The position numbers and the translations under genes are program-made. Below, one piece after another: positions 1 to 5,342 of a DNA stretch of 7,352 nt. Within the stretch, counting starts at the first letter, position 1. Every line of letters starts with the position of its first letter. The notes beneath the pieces were generated by a model, which ran no database searches, was not told where the DNA came from, and saw only the letters and a program-made list of their open reading frames with translations. Source of the DNA: Akkermansia sp. (lineage in GTDB: Bacteria > Verrucomicrobiota > Verrucomicrobiia > Verrucomicrobiales > Akkermansiaceae). The DNA is taken from assembly GCA_017555465.1 (NCBI GenBank), contig JAFZGH010000071.1, forward strand, positions 1 to 7,352, in the 5' to 3' direction.

Positions 1-104
1 ACCACATGGAGTTCTGGCAAGGCGGCCCCGGCCGCGTGCATGACCGCTTCATGTACTCCCTGCAGGCAGATGGCAGCTGGAGCATTGAGCGCCTGCAACC
101 CTGA
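1..104 (+). CDS. pdxH: Pyridoxamine 5'-phosphate oxidase, C-terminal end (partial)
   Basis: Only the last 33 complete codons are present, read from base 3 to a TGA stop at 102-104; the gene starts left of the window. The peptide begins HMEFWQGGPGRVHDRF and ends with WSIERLQP. This is the PdxH C-terminal signature: the E. coli enzyme has EFWQGG, then R-x-HDRF, and ends in DRLAP. The Arg and His of the RVHDRF motif match the conserved C-terminal Arg-x-His pair that contacts substrate at the active site. PdxH is a cytosolic FMN enzyme that oxidises pyridoxine or pyridoxamine 5'-phosphate to pyridoxal 5'-phosphate with O2, in B6 synthesis and salvage. A hairpin terminator follows 46 bases after the stop, so pdxH looks like the last gene of its transcript. 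The family call is firm despite the short fragment, because the C-terminal motif is diagnostic. Confidence 0.92.
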   Translation, partial: HMEFWQGGPGRVHDRFMYSLQADGSWSIERLQP

Positions 105-150
105 ACCCCCTGTTCCGGAAAAAGCTTGCCAAATGCGGCAGGGTGTGGTA

Positions 151-186
151 GGGTGCGTGCCGTTCTAAGAATCCACGCACCCTTTT
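151..186 (+). terminator. Rho-independent terminator after pdxH
   Basis: A perfect 9-bp inverted repeat, GGGTGCGTG (151-159) and CACGCACCC (174-182), is followed at once by TTTT (183-186). The 14-base loop contains a smaller palindrome, TTCTAAGAA, so the hairpin can extend across an internal bulge. The U tract is short, so termination may be incomplete. The hairpin touches the first possible ATG of the next small ORF (187), which bears on that gene's true start and expression. Confidence 0.75.
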
Positions 187-426
187 ATGTTCACCGAATA
201 TGTTGGCCAGCTGACGGAAAGTCTCATGCCGTATTTTGAAGGAATGGATACCTCTGTGGCCTGCGGCGTGGTGGCAGTAGTGGTGCTGGTGGCCATCTGG
301 ATATTTGCGCGGATTCTGCGTATACTGGCCGCTGTTCTGCTGGCGTTCTGCCTGGTGTTCCTGGTATTGAAAATCGGGTTTGATATCGACCTGCTCCATT
401 ACATCGGCGTGTTCCAGAAACCGTAA
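187..426 (+). CDS. Small two-helix membrane protein, unknown function
   Basis: A 79-aa hydrophobic protein that I do not recognise. A short acidic N-terminus is followed by two adjacent hydrophobic helices, at about residues 24-41 (rich in V, A and I) and 46-61 (rich in L, A, V and F). They are separated by a tight turn with Arg42 and Arg45. By the positive-inside rule the turn would be cytoplasmic and both termini outside. The tail reads DIDLLHYIGVFQKP. Three ATG starts are possible: 187, 226 and 244. The ATG at 187 directly touches the upstream terminator and has no ribosome site. The ATG at 226 (66 aa) has GGAAAG four bases upstream and is the better guess if transcription starts nearby; both helices are kept in either case. 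The stop (424-426) is 9 bases from the stop of the convergent TPR gene. Two hydrophobic spans on a frame with a sensible stop support coding, and the antisense frame here has no such features. Confidence 0.6.
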   Translation: MFTEYVGQLTESLMPYFEGMDTSVACGVVAVVVLVAIWIFARILRILAAVLLAFCLVFLVLKIGFDIDLLHYIGVFQKP

Positions 427-435
427 AACGCCGGG

Positions 436-2862
436 TTATTTCTTTTTCAGGAGCTCAATATCGCCGCCGCGCTGGCGGATGCGCTGGGGTTCCGGGCGTT
501 TGAGGCGCAGTTTCACGCGGTGCCGGTAACCGCCGGCATTGGTGCGCACACGCACGGTAGTAAAACGGCTTGCATCGAGCTCATGCCCCGCTCCGGCAGG
601 TGAAGCCGTGGGAGCCGCCTGCACCTCGCGGTAAATGGCTTTGAGTTTTTCCAGATAAGCGGGGTCGGCAGCAGCTTCCTGCAACAGGGGATTCACGGGT
701 ATCTGCGCCGGCTCCTGCACACCGGCCGGGTCTTCCACCGGGGCCACCTCCGGCTCTGCCATGCGGGTGGCATCGCGTTCCTGGATAATCTTCTCCATCT
801 CCGGATCTTTCTTGAGCAGCTCGGCAGCCTCTGCCTCGGGATTGACGGTCTGCACAATATCCTCACCGGGTTTTGCAGCGCTGTCCGGGTGGCTGCGGAG
901 GTATTTTTCAAACTCCGGGTCTGGTTCAGCACCATTCTGCATGGCGCGGTCATAGGCACGGGCAGCCTCCGGAATCTGCTTCATTTCGGCATAAAGGCGT
1001 GCCATGTTGTAATGGGCATCGCCCAGGCCCGGCTTGAGCTTGAGCGCGGCAGCAAAGTGTTTGAGCGCCAGGTCATACTGCCCGCTCACGCCTTCGATAT
1101 TGGCCAGGTAGAAGAAAGCTTCCGCATTGCCGGGGTCCAGCTCGATGGTACGGGAGAACATGCGGGAAGCTTCCTCAAGGCGGTCCAGGCGGTAGTAGCT
1201 GACACCTGCCAGGAAATAGGAAATAGCCAGATCCGGTGCCAGGCGGGTGGCGCGGGCAAAGAATTCCAGCGACTCATCGCAGCGGTTGCGGTAAAGCAGA
1301 ATCGTCCCCAGATTCACGAGACCCGCTACATGGTCAGGCTGGGCATCGTACAAGGTCCGGTAAAGCTGTTCTGCTGCAGTATAACGCCCCTTGGTAAAGG
1401 CTTTGGAGGCCAGATCGGCCAAGGTTTCCATCTGCAGCCCTTCGCGCACCGCCTCCGTGCTTTGTTCAACGGTTCCGTTAAGGGCAGCTTCCATGGCTCG
1501 GCGTTCAGCCGTGGTCAGGTCAAGCGTGCTTTCCTCTTCCAGCTTCTGCAAAGCGCTTAGTGTGGCCGGGTCCTGGTTTTTAATCTGCTTATACGTTTCA
1601 ATCAGGAGCTTTCGGCCTTCCTCCTGCATGGCAAGACTCCGGCGCTGTTTGGCAATCACCGCGCGCAGAAGCTCGATTTCCTCCGCCAGCGCAGGGTCAG
1701 CCGGGGGCTGGTTCTGGTTTTTATCCAGGTCAGCCTCAATGTTATTGAGACGCTCGGTAAGTTCGCTGACGCGGCGGCGGTACCCCATGTTTTCCTCGTA
1801 AATACCGCTCATTTCATCGCGGAGGCGGTCTGCCTCACCACGTGCAGAATCCAGCTGCTGCTGCAGCACACTGCGTTCGTCATCAGAACCGGCAGCGCGC
1901 CCCTCCAGCTCGGCAATACGCGCCTGGGCATCCTTGAGCTGCTGCTCCAGGGTCAGGTTCTGGTCCAGCAGGGCCTTGGTCTTTTCCGGGCTGTTCAGCT
2001 CAACAATGGCGCGCAGTTGTTCGTTCTCGGCTTTCAGAGCATCGCGCTCGCGGGTTACGCGGGCCAGTTCTTCCTGCGTCTGGGCCAGCGAGGTTTCCAA
2101 CTCCACGATGCGGGCTTCTGCCTTGACCCGGGCATCCTCACTGGCGCGGTACTTAGCTTCCATTTCCGCCAGCTGCTGGGTGAGCGAATTGACCACTTCA
2201 TTGCCGGCAGAGCGCTCGGTAATCACCTGCTGCTGGAGCTGGTCATAGCGGTCTTTATACATTTTCTGCTCCATGCGGGCAGTAATGAGTTCTTTCTGGG
2301 AATCCTCAAACCTGGCATTGAGCTCCCGGTATGCCACTGCCATCTTGCGGCATTCCTCCTGCGCCGCTGCCAGGGCATTGTACAGTTTCTTATCGGTGGT
2401 ATCGTAGTCCGGCAGCTCGATTGGGCGGTAATCACTGGTAACCGGGTCTGCAGGGCGTTGCACACCAGGCAATTCCACGCCCATGGCCACAGGCCGTCCT
2501 GGTTGCCGCCCCGTCGGGATGGGTGCTTCTGCCGATTTGCGGCGGTATGAAGCCAGGTTATCTGCCAACAGGCGGCGGCGGGTGGCCACCAGATTGCTTT
2601 TCCACTGCGGAAAATCTTTGACGATGCGTGCAAGGACTTTCTCTGCCTGCTGGCCCTTGCTGATGGCGGCATTATAGTTCTGGCGAGCGGCCAGCTGCTC
2701 GGATTCGCGGCAGAGGCGGTAGGCTGTCAGGTAGTGTTCTGCAGGGTCTGTGACCCGCTGCGTTTCCGCCGGCGCCGGGCTGACTGCCTGCGCCTGCAAC
2801 GGCGCTACGCCGGCCAGCGCCAGCGCACAGAATACAGCCAGGGTGCATGTATGTTTCGCCAT
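436..2862 (-). CDS. Exported coiled-coil and TPR protein
   Basis: From the preferred ATG at 2862 the protein is 808 aa. The frame is open to a TTG at 2895, with other ATGs at 2886 and 2865; a promoter -10 box overlaps the ATG at 2886, which favours 2862 or 2865. The N-terminus MAKHTCTLAVFCALALAG... ends in LQAQA, a good Sec signal peptide with signal peptidase I site and no lipobox Cys. Domains, numbered from the 2862 start: a TPR-like helical pair with DFPQW (about 41-88); a Pro-rich linker (115-155); a long heptad coiled coil rich in Q, E, A, R and L (about 156-385); more helix (392-479); five consecutive TPRs (about 481-645) with typical W/Y, A and P positions and NLG, AEAF and LDPGN signatures; a Pro/Glu-rich linker; and a very basic tail (765-808, ending LLKKK). 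It is probably periplasmic or envelope-associated. CpoB/YbgF also combines coiled coil and TPR but is much smaller, so I do not assign that name. It appears to be monocistronic. Confidence 0.88.
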   Translation of the reverse strand: MAKHTCTLAVFCALALAGVAPLQAQAVSPAPAETQRVTDPAEHYLTAYRLCRESEQLAARQNYNAAISKGQQAEKVLARIVKDFPQWKSNLVATRRRLLADNLASYRRKSAEAPIPTGRQPGRPVAMGVELPGVQRPADPVTSDYRPIELPDYDTTDKKLYNALAAAQEECRKMAVAYRELNARFEDSQKELITARMEQKMYKDRYDQLQQQVITERSAGNEVVNSLTQQLAEMEAKYRASEDARVKAEARIVELETSLAQTQEELARVTRERDALKAENEQLRAIVELNSPEKTKALLDQNLTLEQQLKDAQARIAELEGRAAGSDDERSVLQQQLDSARGEADRLRDEMSGIYEENMGYRRRVSELTERLNNIEADLDKNQNQPPADPALAEEIELLRAVIAKQRRSLAMQEEGRKLLIETYKQIKNQDPATLSALQKLEEESTLDLTTAERRAMEAALNGTVEQSTEAVREGLQMETLADLASKAFTKGRYTAAEQLYRTLYDAQPDHVAGLVNLGTILLYRNRCDESLEFFARATRLAPDLAISYFLAGVSYYRLDRLEEASRMFSRTIELDPGNAEAFFYLANIEGVSGQYDLALKHFAAALKLKPGLGDAHYNMARLYAEMKQIPEAARAYDRAMQNGAEPDPEFEKYLRSHPDSAAKPGEDIVQTVNPEAEAAELLKKDPEMEKIIQERDATRMAEPEVAPVEDPAGVQEPAQIPVNPLLQEAAADPAYLEKLKAIYREVQAAPTASPAGAGHELDASRFTTVRVRTNAGGYRHRVKLRLKRPEPQRIRQRGGDIELLKKK

Positions 2863-2884
2863 CATTTCGCAGAATATGCCTTCC

Positions 2885-2912
2885 ATGATACCCAAACCCG
2901 CCCCCGTTGCAA
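2885..2912 (-). promoter_or_regulatory. Sigma70-type promoter for the coiled-coil/TPR gene
   Basis: On the - strand, TTGCAA (-35, 2907-2912) is followed by a 16-base GC-rich spacer and TATCAT (-10, 2885-2890, five of six matches to TATAAT). Transcription would start at about 2876-2880, giving a leader of roughly 10-20 bases before the ATGs at 2865/2862. GGAAGG (2878-2883) lies about 13 bases upstream of the ATG at 2865, rather far for a ribosome site. The placement argues against starts at 2895 or 2886. Confidence 0.5.
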
Positions 2913-2948
2913 GCAGTAATCGTGTAATGAAGGCAGATTTCGGGGCAC

Positions 2949-2983
2949 AAAAAAGCTCCGGGATGCAACCCGGAGCTTTTTTT
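2949..2983 (-). terminator. Strong bidirectional Rho-independent terminator
   Basis: The perfect 8-bp arms GCTCCGGG (2955-2962) and CCCGGAGC (2969-2976) enclose a 6-base loop. Six A (2949-2954) and seven T (2977-2983) flank them, so the hairpin has a U tract in both directions and can extend by A:T pairs. On the - strand it lies after the DUF6941-like gene and before the promoter of the next gene, so it separates two transcription units. Confidence 0.9.
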
Positions 2984-2993
2984 ATTAACTGAA

Positions 2994-3013
2994 TGCTGCC
3001 GGCTCCGGCAGCA
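2994..3013 (-). repeat. GC-rich hairpin just after the DUF6941-like stop codon
   Basis: A perfect 8-bp inverted repeat, TGCTGCCG (2994-3001) and CGGCAGCA (3006-3013), has a 4-base loop and no U tract. It lies 21 bases past the stop codon and 10 bases ahead of the true terminator. By position it would act as a 3'-end stabilising hairpin for the mRNA. It shares the 7-mer GCTCCGG (3002-3008) with the terminator arm at 2955-2961. Confidence 0.6.
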
Positions 3014-3034
3014 TGGAGAGAGAGGTTTCAGGTT

Positions 3035-3439
3035 TTACTCCTGCACCATCACCAGGCGCAGGGGAGTGGAAGAAACGAGTTCGCCGTCGAGGGTCACGTT
3101 GATGGCATAGGTGCCGACCTTCTCGAAGCGGAGACCCTGGAAGTTCATGATGAGGTTGCGGGTAAGGAAGGAAGCGCCTTCGGGCAGAGCCACCTTGAGG
3201 TCACCCACGATGGGCATGCGTTCCTTGTCGAGCGGAGTACCGTCTTCATCGATGATGGAGATGCCCAGCTTGTGGTCGCCAGAGTCCTCAGGGGTGAGGC
3301 AGAGGCGCAGAGCCAGAGCGCAGGCAGGGTGAATCACAGGGAACTGACGAGCAAAGAGGGTATCGAATGCACCCTGCACACAGAGCTTGCCCTGATAATC
3401 GGCGGCGTAGTCGCAAAGAACGGCAACTTGAATATCCAT
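3035..3439 (-). CDS. Small cytosolic protein resembling the DUF6941 family
   Basis: This 134-aa protein has no signal peptide or membrane segment. The pattern is that of a family I recall as DUF6941: an N-terminal strand with LCDYAADYQGKL and VQGAFDTL, then FPVIHPACALALRL, a central IIDEDG, and a closing FEKVGTYAINVTLDGE. The alternating strands suggest a compact beta-sandwich. No catalytic residues stand out and I know of no experimentally fixed function, so none is assigned. The ATG at 3439 is chosen because the family motif begins at residue 2; no Shine-Dalgarno precedes it. Codon choice is strikingly biased: all five Lys are AAG, all six Arg are CGC/CGT and all ten Gly are GGC/GGT. The neighbouring permease uses AAA, CGG, GGA/GGG and ATA freely. 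With its own leader and a double hairpin at the 3' end, this suggests an abundant protein from a single-gene transcript. Confidence 0.85.
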   Translation of the reverse strand: MDIQVAVLCDYAADYQGKLCVQGAFDTLFARQFPVIHPACALALRLCLTPEDSGDHKLGISIIDEDGTPLDKERMPIVGDLKVALPEGASFLTRNLIMNFQGLRFEKVGTYAINVTLDGELVSSTPLRLVMVQE

Positions 3440-3495
3440 GGTATTAATTGATGTTGGTTATGATTGGAATCTGCAGTTTCTCTGCCTATGCAAAG

Positions 3496-3532
3496 AAAAA
3501 TGACTTCTCTACTTCTACCACAAAAGAAGTAG
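3496..3532 (-). other. Stem-loop between ABC operon and DUF6941-like gene
   Basis: The perfect 8-bp arms CTACTTCT (3509-3516) and AGAAGTAG (3525-3532) enclose an 8-base loop. On the - strand a run of five T (3496-3500) follows after eight bases. It could be a weak terminator for the dnaX-ABC operon, whose permease stops at 3576, but the stem is only moderately GC-rich and the T run is displaced. It also overlaps a possible promoter. Confidence 0.35.
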
Positions 3533-3539
3533 CTTTCAA
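3512..3539 (-). promoter_or_regulatory. Possible promoter for the DUF6941-like gene
   Basis: On the - strand, TTGAAA (3534-3539, five of six to TTGACA) is followed by 16 bases and TAGAAG (3512-3517, four of six to TATAAT). This would give a leader of roughly 65 bases. The -10 box sits within a hairpin arm. The match is modest; the rest of the 136-base intergenic region (3440-3575) is AT-rich and shows no better pair. Confidence 0.3.
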
Positions 3540-3575
3540 GCACAAAATAAAACATGCAATCATGCTGACACAATA

Positions 3576-4727
3576 TCACTTCAGCACTCGCCCGATCTGG
3601 CGGTTGGCCGCCACTACAATCGGTATGGAGGATATCAGAACACAGAAGAGCAGTGTAAATGAAATAAGCTGTATTTCCGGCATGATTTCCTCCAGGGTAA
3701 GGCTGTACTGCCCCAGTTTGAACTGCGCCACAATGATTTTCTGTGCCTTCATGAACACCGCTATGGCCGCCGCAAATGAAGCCGCCACCAGCACAAGGTT
3801 CTCTATAATAAAGTTGCCCACCAGCAGAAGCGGGTGGATACCAAAACTCTTCATGAGCGTGTAGATAAACTCATTCTGGCGGTATTCCATGCCCGCCAGA
3901 GCCGTGAGCAGGACACCCACGATAAAGACAATCCCCAGACAGAATGTTGCCCGGCATTGATTCTGATTACCCAGGATAATATCCATTTCCTCCAGCAGCG
4001 CCGCGGCGGATGAAACACTTCCTTCTATACCTTCTAACTTTTTGAGCGTGTTGATATACCGCACCACGCGATGCAGAGAATCAGCCCCCTGCAGGTCCCT
4101 CACCTGCAGCAGCATGCGCAGGTAACGGGAAGAAAAATCGGGGGAGAACTGCTCCACGGTTTCGGGCTGCACCAGCAAAACGCCGTTTTCCATCAGCCGC
4201 ATCAACAGGTGCTCTGCCGGCAGGTAGCGCACCATAGCCGTGATACCTTCATCGAGCCCGTTGATTTTTACATCGACAGGGCCCTGGGGGAAAATAGCGG
4301 ATTCTGCCGGGCAGAGCAAGGTAGGACCACCGCCGGGTGCCAGCAAAGGCATGAACTGCCCGGCTCGCCGGAAATCATAAGTGACAATGGGCACATGCCG
4401 GAGCTCACCCACCTTGGCATTGCCAGCCGGAATGACAAGCACCGAATCAGCCCCCAGCCATTTTTCTGCTTCCTGGCGGGTGGGCAGACAAACGGATTTC
4501 CCCTTTTCCGGCAGCATCAGGAAGGCGGCTACCAGGTCCCCGCCGCGACTCCGGATTTTATCGCGGATTGCCTTTGCGGAAATCACATAACTCCCCAGGA
4601 AGCATAAGGCGCAGAGCGACAGAAAAAACACCACCAGCACGCGGGCCAGAGGGCTGGAGGCACGCGTGAACCAACGGTGTATCGTATCTTTAGCAAGATA
4701 CAGGATGGTCAAAATCAATGAGATCAT
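3576..4727 (-). CDS. ABC transporter permease, FtsX/MacB type
   Basis: A 383-aa inner-membrane protein with the type VII ABC layout. It has an N-terminal elbow helix (residues 2-20), TM1 (28-50), a large periplasmic domain (about 51-259), then TM2 (260-280), TM3 (298-327) and TM4 (352-374). After TM2 comes EYRQNEFIYTLMKSFGIH, the FtsX-family coupling stretch that contacts the ATPase, and then an IIEN motif in TM3. Such permeases do not carry substrate through the membrane; they pass ATPase movement to the periplasm (MacB, LolC/E, FtsX). The ATG at 4727 overlaps the end of the ATPase gene by 38 bases; no later ATG occurs before residue 72, and the elbow helix supports this start. Cys80 and Cys139 in the periplasmic part could pair. 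The substrate is unknown. FtsX itself is less likely because of the larger domain and the adaptor partner. Confidence 0.85.
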   Translation of the reverse strand: MISLILTILYLAKDTIHRWFTRASSPLARVLVVFFLSLCALCFLGSYVISAKAIRDKIRSRGGDLVAAFLMLPEKGKSVCLPTRQEAEKWLGADSVLVIPAGNAKVGELRHVPIVTYDFRRAGQFMPLLAPGGGPTLLCPAESAIFPQGPVDVKINGLDEGITAMVRYLPAEHLLMRLMENGVLLVQPETVEQFSPDFSSRYLRMLLQVRDLQGADSLHRVVRYINTLKKLEGIEGSVSSAAALLEEMDIILGNQNQCRATFCLGIVFIVGVLLTALAGMEYRQNEFIYTLMKSFGIHPLLLVGNFIIENLVLVAASFAAAIAVFMKAQKIIVAQFKLGQYSLTLEEIMPEIQLISFTLLFCVLISSIPIVVAANRQIGRVLK

Positions 4728-5322
4728 CAGCCAGTTCGAGGAGTCGGCTATCGTGTGTGCTGATGATGCAGATACGCGATGAAGCGTCCTGTGTCACCAG
4801 CTTCTTGATAATGTCAGTATTACCATCATCCAGGCCGGATGTCGGTTCATCCAGCAGAATGGCGGGGGCATTTTTCATAAGGGTGCGGGCAAGAGCTGCA
4901 CGCTGAGCCTGACCGCCGGAAAGTTTATCAGCCCGGCGGTAGCGCAAGTCCTGCAGACCGAGGTCGCGAATCAAGGCTTCGCAGCGGGGTTTCCACTCAC
5001 TGCGGGGCAGCATGGCCATCTCCGCCGCCAGGTGCAGGTTGCGTTCCACACTCATGAGCGGCAGCAGGTTAATCCCCTGGAACATATAGGCCACATCGCG
5101 TCGGTGGTAGCGGCGGCTGGTTACTTTCACCCCGGTGGGGGTGATGATACGACCGCTGTTTACCTTAAGATACCCGGCCAGCAGCTTGAGCAGCGTTGTC
5201 TTGCCCGAGCCGGAATAACCTTTGAGCACCGTGATACCTGGTTTGAAAACATGGGAAAAGCCATCGAACACCTTGACATCGCGGCTGTAGGCAAAGGAAA
5301 TGTTATCGCAGATAAGCTCCAT
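4690..5322 (-). CDS. ABC transporter ATP-binding protein, LolD/MacB type
   Basis: A 210-aa cytoplasmic ATPase with every ABC motif intact: A-loop Tyr12, Walker A GYSGSGKT (35-42), Q-loop Gln82 in MFQGINLLP, signature LSGGQAQR (134-141), Walker B ILLDE (155-159) with catalytic Glu159, D-loop SGLD (162-165) and switch His190 in STHD. The length and the short single nucleotide-binding domain fit the LolD/FtsE/MacB class that pairs with FtsX-type permeases, and the next gene encodes such a permease. The ATG at 5322 is 20 bases after the adaptor stop and has no Shine-Dalgarno. The C-terminus is short, ending FDHPVSC, and its last codons are also read in another frame as the permease start, so the two products are probably made by coupled translation. 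It should be active as a dimer. Which substrate it serves cannot be read from the sequence. Confidence 0.95.
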   Translation of the reverse strand: MELICDNISFAYSRDVKVFDGFSHVFKPGITVLKGYSGSGKTTLLKLLAGYLKVNSGRIITPTGVKVTSRRYHRRDVAYMFQGINLLPLMSVERNLHLAAEMAMLPRSEWKPRCEALIRDLGLQDLRYRRADKLSGGQAQRAALARTLMKNAPAILLDEPTSGLDDGNTDIIKKLVTQDASSRICIISTHDSRLLELADDLIDFDHPVSC

Positions 5323-5342
5323 GACAGCAGCGGAAAAAGAAA

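Noticed and set aside
49..399. - strand open frame opposite pdxH and the small membrane gene
   Set aside because: It runs through the pdxH C-terminus and the terminator hairpin; its peptide is rich in His, Arg and Gln and has no fold features.
427..435. Possible shared terminator between the convergent genes
   Set aside because: Only 9 bases separate the two stop codons, and I find no inverted repeat with a T run on either strand, so transcripts probably overlap.
889..1560. Long + strand open frame (223 codons) opposite the TPR repeats
   Set aside because: It is antisense to the well-supported TPR domain and has no family resemblance. Long antisense frames are expected from the codon bias here.
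2017..2550. + strand open frame of 177 codons opposite the coiled coil
   Set aside because: It mirrors the repetitive coiled-coil codons (Glu, Gln, Ala, Arg) and has no start signal or recognisable domain.
2993..3451. + strand open frame covering the whole DUF6941-like gene
   Set aside because: The - strand frame matches a known family pattern and has strong codon bias. The + frame starts inside the hairpin region and looks like an artefact of that bias.
4071..4607. + strand open frame of 178 codons opposite the permease
   Set aside because: It is antisense to the periplasmic domain of a clear FtsX-type permease, and its His/Gln-rich sequence resembles no family.
3576..5322. FtsEX cell-division pair
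   Set aside because: The permease has a periplasmic domain of about 200 residues and a companion adaptor gene, which fits a MacB/LolC-like system better than FtsX.
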